Shown here piece after piece: positions 1-7,290 of a stretch of 64,000 nt of DNA; the stretch's first letter is position 1, and every line of letters starts with the position of its first letter. The position numbers and the translations under genes were made by a program. A model generated the notes under the pieces. It was given only the letters and a program-made list of their open reading frames with translations. It made no database searches and was not told the DNA's origin. This DNA is from Mycolicibacter nonchromogenicus (lineage in GTDB: Bacteria > Actinomycetota > Actinomycetes > Mycobacteriales > Mycobacteriaceae): the NCBI RefSeq assembly GCF_002101775.1, contig NZ_LQPI01000090.1, positions 1 through 64,000 on the forward strand. Direction: 5' to 3'.

Positions 1-1411
1 CCCGAACCCAAACCGCCCGCACCGGCCCCCGCTCCGGCCCCTGCGCCGAAGCCCCCACCGGCGCCGGCTCGGGAGCCGGAGTAGCGGTAGGCGCCGGCGC
101 GGGCTCAGCTGCCCGGACGGAGCGGCGGGTGAACTGCTTGCCGGCTGACGCACCCGCTGCCGTGTCGGCAGCGCCCGCAACCGGCGAGCCCGCGGCGGGA
201 GCCGCCCCGGTCCGCGCGGGCGCCGACGGGATCGACATGTCCAGTCGGCCCTCGATGCGCTCAATCCGTTGCAGCAGTGCGGCTTCGGTGTCGGCGGCCG
301 ACGGCAGCAGCAGCCGGGCGCACACCACCTCCAGCAACAACCGGGGAGCGGTGGCGCCACGCATCTCGCCGAGACCGGCATGCACCACTTCGGCATAGCG
401 GGCCAGGGTGGCCGGACCCAGCCGGGCGGCCTGTTCGTGCATGCGCTCCAGCATGTCTTCGGGCGCGTCGACCACACCCTTGGCGACCGCGTCCGGGACC
501 GCCTGCAGCACGATCAGATCCCGGAACCGCTCCAGCAGGTCGATGGCGAACCGGCGCGGGTCGTGGCCGGCGTCGACGACCGCCTCCACCGCCCCGAACA
601 GCGATGCGGCGTCCCCGGCGGCCAGGGCGTCGACCGCCTCGTCGATCAGGGCGACATCGGTGGCACCCAGCAGTCCCAGTGCCCGTTGGTAGCGGACGTG
701 GCTGGTGTCGGGGCTGCCGGGCATGGGCTCCGAGCCGGCCAGCAGCTGGTCGAGCACCGACAGGGTGTCGCGCGGTGAGCCACCACCGGCACGAATCACC
801 AGCGGATACACCGCGTCGTCGACGGCGACGTTCTCCTGCTCGCAGATCCGGCCGATCAGTTCCCGCATGGTTCGCGGCGCCAGCAGCCGGAAGGGGTAGT
901 GGTGGGTGCGGGAACGGATGGTCGGCAGCACCTTCTCCGGCTCGGTGGTCGCGAACACGAAGATCAGGTGGTCGGGCGGCTCCTCGACGATTTTGAGCAG
1001 CGCGTTGAAGCCCGCGGTGGTCACCATGTGCGCTTCGTCGATGATGAAGATCCGGTAGCGCGACTGGGCCGGCGCGTAGAAGGCGCGGTCACGCAGATCG
1101 CGGGTGTCGTCCACCCCGCCGTGGCTGGCCGCGTCGAGTTCGACCACGTCGATGCTGCCCGGCCCGTTGGGAGCCAGCGCCACGCACGAATCGCACGTGC
1201 CGCACGGCGTCGGAGTGGGACCCTGCACGCAGTTCAGCGATCGGGCCAGGATGCGCGCCGACGACGTCTTGCCGCAGCCGCGGGGTCCGGAGAACAGGTA
1301 GGCGTGGTTGATCCGGCCCGCCGACAACGCGGTGCACAGCGGTCCGGTGACGTGCTCCTGCCCCACCACTTCGGCGAAGGTTGCCGGCCGGTATTTGCGG
1401 TAGAGCGCCAC
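1..1411 (-). CDS. dnaX: DNA polymerase III subunit gamma/tau, N-terminal 470 residues (3' end outside window)
   Basis: Clamp-loader ATPase of the replicative polymerase. The reading frame is open from a GTG at 1411 to the window edge, so about 470 residues are seen and the end is missing. Visible features are the Walker A GPRGCGKT (about residues 42-49), a zinc-binding Cys set (C61, C70, C73, C76), the DEAH Walker B box (about 125-128) and the SRT motif of sensor/arginine-finger regions. Beyond about residue 390 it becomes an Ala/Pro-rich linker typical of actinobacterial tau. GTG 1411 is favoured because the next codons give the family N-terminus ALYRKYRP and a TAACCT -10 box lies 6 nt upstream, which suggests a leaderless mRNA. 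The gene lies downstream of the CHAP protein and aspartate aminotransferase on the same strand, as in M. tuberculosis. Confidence 0.96.
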   Translation of the reverse strand, partial: MALYRKYRPATFAEVVGQEHVTGPLCTALSAGRINHAYLFSGPRGCGKTSSARILARSLNCVQGPTPTPCGTCDSCVALAPNGPGSIDVVELDAASHGGVDDTRDLRDRAFYAPAQSRYRIFIIDEAHMVTTAGFNALLKIVEEPPDHLIFVFATTEPEKVLPTIRSRTHHYPFRLLAPRTMRELIGRICEQENVAVDDAVYPLVIRAGGGSPRDTLSVLDQLLAGSEPMPGSPDTSHVRYQRALGLLGATDVALIDEAVDALAAGDAASLFGAVEAVVDAGHDPRRFAIDLLERFRDLIVLQAVPDAVAKGVVDAPEDMLERMHEQAARLGPATLARYAEVVHAGLGEMRGATAPRLLLEVVCARLLLPSAADTEAALLQRIERIEGRLDMSIPSAPARTGAAPAAGSPVAGAADTAAGASAGKQFTRRSVRAAEPAPAPTATPAPEPAPVGASAQGPERGPVRAVWVR

Positions 1412-1417
1412 GCCAGC

Positions 1418-1423
1418 AGGTTA
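1418..1423 (-). promoter_or_regulatory. -10 box of leaderless dnaX promoter
   Basis: On the minus strand this reads TAACCT, followed by 6 nt and then the dnaX GTG. The geometry places the transcription start at the first base of the start codon. No good -35 is visible. Confidence 0.55.
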
Positions 1424-1465
1424 CTTGCTCGGCCCGACGACAGTGCACGCCCGGCAGGGCAAGCG

Positions 1466-2125
1466 CTACACCTTCGGGCGCAGATACCCCAGGGTGTTCC
1501 ACATGGGGGTGACGTCACGCCAGTTCAGCGTCGCGAACAACCGGCCGCCGGAGTTCTGCTCGGCGACCTCATACTGCAGCAGGCTGCCGCTGCCCCGCAC
1601 CGCGGTGACCACCGCAGCATGCCCGTGTTCACTGACGACCCCGCCGGGGCCGTAGACCACGACGTCGCCGACATGGGGCTCATTCAGCCCACCATCGAAC
1701 GGCACCTGGTCGAAGTATTCGCTCAGGCCATTGGTGGGGAAATGGTGGTAGAGATCGAACGCATTACCGCTGGGGTCGGTATTTCGCCATAAACCCAGGG
1801 TCTGAATGTATTTCTGCACCAGCGGATAACACTGGCCATCGCCATACATGACCGGATGTCCCAACGCGGCCTCGGCGGCATCGTGACGGAAGCCGTCGAG
1901 TTGTTCGGCGGCCCGCAGCGGCAGGAATTCTCCCTCGCTGGGAACGGTATCTGCCGCCGCCTGCAGCAACGGCGGTTCGACCGGCCCGTCCGGTCCGACT
2001 ACCGCCGCCTGCAGCGACGGCGGTTCGACCGGCACTTCCGGTGCGGCCTGAGCCGCGGGAAGCTGGCCCAGCCCCACGCCTATCGCCACCACCGCGCAAC
2101 CGAAGGCACCGGCCTTGATCGCCAT
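1466..2125 (-). CDS. Secreted CHAP-type amidase/peptidase-like protein
   Basis: Predicted exported cell-wall enzyme of 219 residues. The N-terminus has a hydrophobic signal segment ending near AAQA-APE (about residue 28). A Pro-rich linker contains the unit PVEPPxLQAA twice. The C-terminal half looks like a CHAP (NlpC/P60-like) domain: Cys99 in GDGQCYPLV is the probable nucleophile and His169 in SEHGHAAVV the probable base. Substrate is inferred to be peptidoglycan peptide or amide bonds. The start at 2125 is chosen because GGGAGG lies about 8 nt upstream and the product begins with a signal peptide; the open frame extends upstream into the aminotransferase gene but that part has no protein-like character. 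The domain call rests on motif reading only. Confidence 0.75.
   Translation of the reverse strand: MAIKAGAFGCAVVAIGVGLGQLPAAQAAPEVPVEPPSLQAAVVGPDGPVEPPLLQAAADTVPSEGEFLPLRAAEQLDGFRHDAAEAALGHPVMYGDGQCYPLVQKYIQTLGLWRNTDPSGNAFDLYHHFPTNGLSEYFDQVPFDGGLNEPHVGDVVVYGPGGVVSEHGHAAVVTAVRGSGSLLQYEVAEQNSGGRLFATLNWRDVTPMWNTLGYLRPKV
1954..2033 (-). repeat. In-frame 48-bp direct repeat in the CHAP gene linker
   Basis: Units at 1954-1985 and 2002-2033 match over 32 nt with one difference, offset by 48 nt. They encode the duplicated PVEPPxLQAA linker segment. Confidence 0.8.
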
Positions 2126-2222
2126 TTTCGCGCCTCCCTGGGCAATTCGACGGGACTGCTGACTCGACTGTCGTGAAACCTTATCGGCAACGGCCACCCC
2201 CGTTGCCGAATTTCGCAATGCG

Positions 2223-3497
2223 CTAGCCCAGCAGATGCTCGGCGGCGGCCAGCAGTGCACAGGTGGCTAGGCCGTCGACGGCGTTGCGCAGGTCGTCGAT
2301 GGACGGGAACGACGGGGCGATCCGAATGTTCTTGTCCTCGGGATCCTTGCGGTACGGGAACGACGCCCCCGCCTCGGTGACCGCAATTCCGGCGTCCTTG
2401 GCCAGCGCGACGGTGCGCCGCGCGGTGCCCGGCCAAACGTCCAGGCTGATGAAGTAGCCGCCCTTGGGGTCGGTCCACGACGCGATCTTGGCGTCGCCGA
2501 GGCGGCTGTGAAGAATCTCCGCGGCCAGCTCGAACTTGGGCGCCAGGATCTCCTGGTGGCGGCGCATGTGCAGCCGCACGCCGTCAGCGTCGCCGAAGAA
2601 CCGCAGGTGACGCAGCTGGTTGACCTTGTCCGGGCCGATCGAGCGCTTTCCGGCGTATTGCAGGTACCAGGCGATGTTGCCCAGCGAGCCGCCGAAGAAG
2701 CTGACGCCGGCGCCGGCGAAGGTGATCTTGGAGGTGGAGGCGAACACATACGGCCGGTTCGGGTTGCCGGCGGCCGCCGCCAGCCCCAGCACGTCGATCT
2801 GGTGGGGGAACTCGGTGGTCAGGGTGTGCACCGCGTAGGCGTTGTCCCAGAACAGCCGGAAGTCCGGCGCGGCGGTCTTCATCTGCACCAGCCGGCGCAC
2901 GGTCTCCCAGGAGTAGGTGATGCCGGTCGGGTTGCCGAACACCGGCACGGTCCACATGCCCTTGATCGCCGGGTCGGCGGCGACCAGCTCTTCGATCAGG
3001 TCGACGTCGGGGCCGTCTTCACGCAGCGGGACCGGGATCATCTCGATGCCGAGGGTCTCGGTGATCGCGAAGTGCCGGTCATAGCCGGGCACCGGGCACA
3101 AGAACTTCACCACCGGTTCCTGGCTCCAGGGCCGCGGCGAGTCCACGCCCCCGTGCAGCATCGAGTAGACGACGACGTCGTGCATGAACTCGAGGCTGGC
3201 GTTGTTGCCGGCGATCAGGTTGGGCACCGCGATGCCCAGCAGCTCCCCGAAAATGGCCCGCAGCTCGGGCAGGCCCTGCAGCCCGCCGTAGTTGCGGGTG
3301 TCGGTGCCGTCGTCGCCGCGGTAGTCGTCCGGGCCGGGCAGGGCCAGCAGGCCGTTGGCCAGGTCGAGCTGCTCGGATGCCGGCTTGCCGCGGGTGAGGT
3401 CCAAGGACAGCTTCTTGGCCTGCAGTTCGGCGTAGTCGCGCTGGTAGCGCTCGTATTGCGCGGTCAGGTCGGCACGGTTCAGAGTTGGCAGCGACAC
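2223..3497 (-). CDS. aspC: Aspartate aminotransferase, PLP-dependent fold type I
   Basis: Catalyses aspartate/2-oxoglutarate transamination in the cytoplasm. The 424-residue protein matches the mycobacterial Rv3722c type: NPTG at about 189-192, the DNAYAVH segment (D218, Y221) for PLP contacts, and the Schiff-base Lys257 in STSKITFAGAG. The start is set at GTG 3497, giving MSLPTLNRADL, because GAAAGGCG lies just upstream; the longer open frame runs through the SRP RNA gene and cannot be coding there. It is followed by the CHAP gene and dnaX on the same strand. In M. tuberculosis Rv3722c is described as the main aspartate aminotransferase; assignment here rests on sequence resemblance and synteny. 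Confidence 0.9.
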   Translation of the reverse strand: MSLPTLNRADLTAQYERYQRDYAELQAKKLSLDLTRGKPASEQLDLANGLLALPGPDDYRGDDGTDTRNYGGLQGLPELRAIFGELLGIAVPNLIAGNNASLEFMHDVVVYSMLHGGVDSPRPWSQEPVVKFLCPVPGYDRHFAITETLGIEMIPVPLREDGPDVDLIEELVAADPAIKGMWTVPVFGNPTGITYSWETVRRLVQMKTAAPDFRLFWDNAYAVHTLTTEFPHQIDVLGLAAAAGNPNRPYVFASTSKITFAGAGVSFFGGSLGNIAWYLQYAGKRSIGPDKVNQLRHLRFFGDADGVRLHMRRHQEILAPKFELAAEILHSRLGDAKIASWTDPKGGYFISLDVWPGTARRTVALAKDAGIAVTEAGASFPYRKDPEDKNIRIAPSFPSIDDLRNAVDGLATCALLAAAEHLLG

Positions 3498-3533
3498 GGG
3501 TGCGCCTTTCAGCGTGGAAGGCCCGGCATGAGG

Positions 3534-3619
3534 GGACCCCGCGCACCCGCCAGAGCCCATTGACCCTTGCTGCCTTCCGGCCCTGGGGGAGTTCACAGGA
3601 TGGACGCCGCGCGGGGTCC
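3534..3619 (-). ncRNA. ffs: Signal recognition particle RNA (4.5S type)
   Basis: The minus strand contains the conserved SRP apical motif GGCCGGAAGGCAGCAAGGG. It is enclosed by a long helix whose ends are ggaccccgcgc (from 3534) and its complement gcgcggggtcc (to 3619). Length is about 86 nt, typical of the short bacterial SRP RNA that binds Ffh. It sits immediately 5' of the aspartate aminotransferase gene, as in M. tuberculosis. The precise ends may extend a few bases on either side. Confidence 0.9.
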
Positions 3620-3631
3620 ACGGGCAAGTCT

Positions 3632-3716
3632 AGCGGTGGTCGCGAGCACGGCGAAGCCGGGCGCTGCGGGCCACCGCCATCAAGCCCAGCGGTGGTCGCG
3701 AGCACGGCGAAGCCGG
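3632..3716. repeat. 29-bp perfect direct repeat pair
   Basis: The 29-bp sequence beginning agcggtggtcgcgagcacgg occurs at 3632-3660 and again at 3688-3716, 56 nt apart, in the gap between the SRP RNA and tRNA-Ser. No ORF with coding character spans it. Confidence 0.85.
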
Positions 3717-3769
3717 CCGGGGAGAGGAGTGCGCGGACCCCGGCGACAGACTCAGCTACCATTGCCGAC

Positions 3770-3855
3770 GGAGGATTCGCCTAGTGGCCTATGGCGCTCG
3801 CCTGGAACGCGGGTTGGGTTAATAGCCCTCAGGGGTTCAAATCCCCTATCCTCCG
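3770..3855 (+). tRNA. tRNA-Ser (anticodon GGA)
   Basis: Class II tRNA of 86 nt. The acceptor stem pairs GGAGGAT (3770-3776) with ATCCTCC (3848-3854), with discriminator G at 3855. The anticodon loop CTGGAAC gives GGA, there is a long variable arm, and the T loop reads GGTTCAAATCC. CCA is not encoded. Confidence 0.95.
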
Positions 3856-3860
3856 CGCCC

Positions 3861-3910
3861 GATTCAGGTGCGGCCGGACCGAAAGTTCGAGGTCCGGTCG
3901 CACCTGAATC
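3861..3910 (+). terminator. 20-bp stem hairpin downstream of tRNA-Ser
   Basis: Arms 3861-3880 and 3891-3910 pair along their full length with one G-U pair and a 10-nt loop. There is no T tract, so it would be the I-shaped type of terminator proposed for mycobacteria, or an RNA processing signal. It overlaps upstream alternative starts of the next gene, which argues for the later GTG start. Confidence 0.55.
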
Positions 3911-3936
3911 ACTACCTGACGAGCATGGGAGGTGGC

Positions 3937-4638
3937 GTGAGTCGTACCGTCGCCACGGTTTGGCACGCGTCGCTCTCGACCCTCGCCGTCATCCTCTACT
4001 TCCTGTTCGTCCTGCCGCGATGGTGGGAGCTGACCGGTTTCAGCACGCATGTGCTGGGAACCGTCCTGCGAATCCTTCTGGGTCTGGTGGTCGCGGCGAT
4101 GGCCCTGCCGGTGGCAGCGGTGTTGAAGCAGTCCCGCAAGCCCGAGTTCGGCACCCCGCAGTTGGCGCTGTCGCTGAGGACGGGCTCGATCGTCGCGCAC
4201 CTGGTGGCCGCGGTGTTGATCACCGGGACCGCGATCAGCGAGATCTGGTTGTCGCTGGACAGCTTCGGAGTGTGGCTGTTCGGGATCTACGGAGCCGCGG
4301 CCGCGATCGCCGTGTTGGGGATTGGCGCGTACTACCTGGCTTTCGTCGCCGAAATGCCGCCGCCGCCGCCCAAACCGATCAAGCCGAAGTCCGAGAAGAA
4401 GCCGCGTCGGTGGGGCAAGAAGTCCGGCGAGGCGAAAGCCGAGGACGCCGAGGACTCCGAGACCAAGGACGCCGAGGACGCCGAGGACTCTGACACCGAT
4501 GCCGACGCGGGAGATGCGGCCGACGACGAGGCTGATGCCACGGAGATCGTCGAGCCGACGGAAGCCGACGAGCCGGCACCGGCCGACGACGACAAGCTGC
4601 GCCCGTCCGGCAAGCGGCAGGCGAAGAAGGGCCAGTAA
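3937..4638 (+). CDS. Four-helix membrane protein with acidic C-terminal tail
   Basis: Unrecognised inner-membrane protein of 233 residues. Four hydrophobic segments are visible at roughly 12-28, 42-62, 84-102 and 113-137. A basic Pro/Lys stretch then leads to a very acidic tail rich in EDAEDSxT and DADAxD, probably cytoplasmic and disordered. The GTG at 3937 is chosen because GGGAGG precedes it closely and an upstream hairpin covers the earlier in-frame starts. Its position after ffs and tRNA-Ser corresponds to Rv3723 in M. tuberculosis. No catalytic motif is visible. Confidence 0.8.
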   Translation: MSRTVATVWHASLSTLAVILYFLFVLPRWWELTGFSTHVLGTVLRILLGLVVAAMALPVAAVLKQSRKPEFGTPQLALSLRTGSIVAHLVAAVLITGTAISEIWLSLDSFGVWLFGIYGAAAAIAVLGIGAYYLAFVAEMPPPPPKPIKPKSEKKPRRWGKKSGEAKAEDAEDSETKDAEDAEDSDTDADAGDAADDEADATEIVEPTEADEPAPADDDKLRPSGKRQAKKGQ

Positions 4639-4667
4639 GCCTCATCCGGCCCGGTTACCCTGAGGCT

Positions 4668-5999
4668 ATGGCCGAGAACCTCGGCGCTTTCGCGAATGCG
4701 GCGCGAGCGCGGGAAGAGGAGCTCCTAAGCCGGCTGGCCACGGCGGTAGCGGCTGACAAAGAGTTCCAGACCATCCTGCAGCAGGCGCTGCGCAGCACGG
4801 CGCGTTCCCGGCAACGCCTGGATGCCATCGAGGCCGAGATCCGCGAGACGGCGGCGGCCTGGCCCGGCCTGGACACCCCCGCCGGTTCCCGTCAGTTCCA
4901 GCGCTTCCTGATCGCCAAGACCCGCGAAATACACCGGGTGGTCGCCGACGCCGCCGCCGACAGCCGGCACCGGACTCAGCTGGTGAAGACCCTGACCAAC
5001 CACTACCGGCTGGGCACCGGCGAGGATGAGCAGGACCCCCATATCCGCCTGGTGGACAACACGATTCCAGCCGACAGCCAGCCGCACGATCCCACCATCG
5101 CCGGCGTGGGAAGCCCACCGATGCCGGAGCGGCAGGACGGTTCGCCCTATGACCTGGGCGCGACCATCCCCGGCACCGGCATCGTCATCACCGGCAACCC
5201 GGAAAGCGGCCACCCCCGGCTGCGTCTCCCCGGTCAACCCGATATCGACAACCCCTTCCCCGTCGATGACGGTTTCCGGGCGCTGCCGACCGGCACCGCC
5301 GTCGGCCCCGACGGTCAGCAATACGCGTTCTACAGCGTGCGCCCGTACGGGCCCGGCACATCACCAGACAACTACATCGCGCCGGAATCGCGGGTGCAGA
5401 ACCTGGCTGATCCGGCAACGGATTTGGGACCGCTGCTGGGCACCCCGATCGGTTCGGACACCAAGGTGGGCATCTCCCAGGCCAGCGGCGTCTACGACCC
5501 GGCATCGGGAACCATGGTGATCGTCGGCAACGTCGGTCAAGACGGTCAGCGCACCCTGTGGCAGTCGGCCCCGGTCGCCGCCGGTGACCCGCCGCATGCC
5601 TGGATGAACAGCCTGCAGGAGGTGGGCACCTTCAACAATCTCGGCCCCGCCAACCGGGAGAATCAGATCGTGGCGCTACCGCAGGGCGGCTATCTGCTGG
5701 CCAGCGCGAGCGACGGCAGCCAGGTCGTGGGCGTGGCCGCGGGCAGTCCCCAGGGCCTGCTGCAGGCTCCCCCGCAAGACCTCACCGGCCCCGGTCTCGT
5801 TGCGAGCCCCGGCAATCTGCCGGCCTTCCCGTACGGGCCCAGCATCGTCAACGTCGAGACACTTCCCAACGGGCAAGAGCAGGTGACGATGCGAATCAGC
5901 ACGTGGCCGACGCCGGAGGGCTGGCCGATCGGCCCAGATGCCCCGCCACCGCCCTATCACCCGCGGACCTACACGACCACTGTCACCGTCAACCCGTAG
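4668..5999 (+). CDS. DUF4226-like mycobacterial protein of unknown function
   Basis: 443 residues, no signal peptide. Residues about 1-115 are helical and charged (AENLGAFANAARAREEELL...), resembling the mycobacterial DUF4226 N-terminal domain, which often accompanies ESX-type secreted proteins. Residues about 160-443 are Gly/Pro/Asn-rich with beta character and several PDGQQ, GTP and GDG turns, and end in TTTVTVNP. The two-part build resembles an exported substrate without a classical signal. The start ATG 4668 is 29 nt after the preceding stop. The function is unknown and the DUF label is from recall of the N-terminal pattern. Confidence 0.75.
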   Translation: MAENLGAFANAARAREEELLSRLATAVAADKEFQTILQQALRSTARSRQRLDAIEAEIRETAAAWPGLDTPAGSRQFQRFLIAKTREIHRVVADAAADSRHRTQLVKTLTNHYRLGTGEDEQDPHIRLVDNTIPADSQPHDPTIAGVGSPPMPERQDGSPYDLGATIPGTGIVITGNPESGHPRLRLPGQPDIDNPFPVDDGFRALPTGTAVGPDGQQYAFYSVRPYGPGTSPDNYIAPESRVQNLADPATDLGPLLGTPIGSDTKVGISQASGVYDPASGTMVIVGNVGQDGQRTLWQSAPVAAGDPPHAWMNSLQEVGTFNNLGPANRENQIVALPQGGYLLASASDGSQVVGVAAGSPQGLLQAPPQDLTGPGLVASPGNLPAFPYGPSIVNVETLPNGQEQVTMRISTWPTPEGWPIGPDAPPPPYHPRTYTTTVTVNP

Positions 6000-6032
6000 C
6001 GCAGGTGCGGGCCTGGCAGGCCCAAACAAGCC

Positions 6033-6590
6033 CTAGAACGCCGTGCTGCCCGACGGGCTCAGCACGAACCCGTGATGCCCGAGCGAGGTGTCCAGACAGG
6101 CGACCAGCTGGTCGGTGCCCACCGCGCAGGTGACGTTGCCGTAGGACAGCTTCTGTCCGACGCCCAAGAAGGCTCCGTTGGAGAATTGTCGGCCACAATC
6201 GGTCGATTCGCGGTTGAGCCGCAGCCCCGCCGCGCCCTGGGAGCGAACCGTGCCGATCACACAGCCGCCCGGCACCGGCGCGCCCGAGCCGAGCGGCGCG
6301 GTGGCCAAGCCCGGCATGTCGCCGTCGCACATGATGGCCTGCGACGATCCGGGTGCCGGCTCAACGGCGTCGAATTGGCAGGCGACGTTGTAGGGCGTGG
6401 CGAAGTTCACCCAGCGCCCCGGGCCCTTGGGCCCCGTCGAGATGTAGTTGTCCACCGGGACGGCGGCGAAGTCGTCCAGATTGGGAAACTCCGCAGGTTG
6501 AGCACCCACAGGTGACCCCGAGACCCCGAGAAGCAGTCCGCCCGCCGCGCCGGCGACGAGCAGAACCCGCATGACTCGGCGGTTGGGCAT
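6033..6590 (-). CDS. Secreted mycobacterial hypothetical protein
   Basis: 185 residues. The N-terminus is a clear signal peptide (MPNRRVMRVLLVAGAAGGLLLGV, cleavage probably near VGAQPA). The mature part has six Cys that could form disulphides and no catalytic motif I recognise. The start ATG 6590 is preceded by AGGAGACCG. It lies 10 nt after the stop of the DUF5078-like secreted protein on the same strand, so the two are probably co-transcribed. Both products appear to be exported. Confidence 0.78.
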   Translation of the reverse strand: MPNRRVMRVLLVAGAAGGLLLGVSGSPVGAQPAEFPNLDDFAAVPVDNYISTGPKGPGRWVNFATPYNVACQFDAVEPAPGSSQAIMCDGDMPGLATAPLGSGAPVPGGCVIGTVRSQGAAGLRLNRESTDCGRQFSNGAFLGVGQKLSYGNVTCAVGTDQLVACLDTSLGHHGFVLSPSGSTAF

Positions 6591-6600
6591 CGGTCTCCTG

Positions 6601-7092
6601 TTACGGCTTGGGGGCCCAGTCCCACACCGACATGTCGTCGCGCGGGTACTGACTGCAGGCCTCGGTCGACTTGGCGACGACGCCCTTGTTGTTGAAGAAG
6701 ATCTTGGCGTGGTTGGGCCACGAGACCGTCAGCGGATCGGCGAAGTTGGTCGCCAGCTCCTCGGAGTAGGCCCGGCGCTGCTCGGGGCTCAGCGAGAAGA
6801 ACCAGTGCATCTTGTCGATGGTGGCCTGCTGTACCTGCACCGGCTTGTTGTGCATGTCGATCATGTAGCGCTCGTAGTAGACCGGCGACAGGTCGCGGCT
6901 GGCGGCCAGCATCTGCTCGGCACTGCAGTCGGTGCGGATCACGCGACGCGGAATCGGGAAGTCATCCGTGGCGTCGGCGGAGGCGGTGGCCGGCAGCAGC
7001 ACCGACGCCACGGCTGCGCCCGCGGCAGCAGCGGTCACGACGATGCCCCGCAGAGTCGGGCGATGCGTACGCATGGAGTCCACTGTAGCCAT
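6601..7092 (-). CDS. Secreted DUF5078-like protein
   Basis: 163 residues with a signal peptide (hydrophobic stretch about 16-36, cleavage near TASA-DATDD). The mature domain carries DFPIPRRVIRTDCSAEQ, SPVYYERYMIDMHN, FNNKGVVAKSTEAC and ends in DDMSVWDW, a pattern I associate with DUF5078 of mycobacteria. Two Cys (in RTDC and TEAC) may pair. An alternative start is the ATG at 7074. It heads a two-gene unit with the downstream secreted protein and lies about 200 nt beyond the end of mmpL. Confidence 0.78.
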   Translation of the reverse strand: MATVDSMRTHRPTLRGIVVTAAAAGAAVASVLLPATASADATDDFPIPRRVIRTDCSAEQMLAASRDLSPVYYERYMIDMHNKPVQVQQATIDKMHWFFSLSPEQRRAYSEELATNFADPLTVSWPNHAKIFFNNKGVVAKSTEACSQYPRDDMSVWDWAPKP

Positions 7093-7290
7093 TCCCCCGG
7101 TCCTTTCACTCTGTTCGTTTTGCCACGCTCACCCCGCCGGTGAGACCGCTGAGTCGGGTGAAGCAGGTGAGGCGAACACGCGGCAGACAGGCCGCGGAAC
7201 CCTGACGAACTCATCAGCGATGCTACATAACTTTAGCCATGCTACCTAATTGGTTTTCCGGCCGCCGAGCATGCGATCGCCCACAACCGG

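Noticed and set aside
2508..3563. Plus-strand 351-codon frame opposite aspC
   Set aside because: Antisense shadow with His/Val/Gly-rich composition; aspC has all PLP motifs.
7220..7250. Possible IdeR box near TTAGGTAGCATGGCTAA (minus strand)
   Set aside because: Only the first six bases fit the 19-bp IdeR consensus. Two copies of TAGCAT 19 nt apart are present but no function can be assigned.
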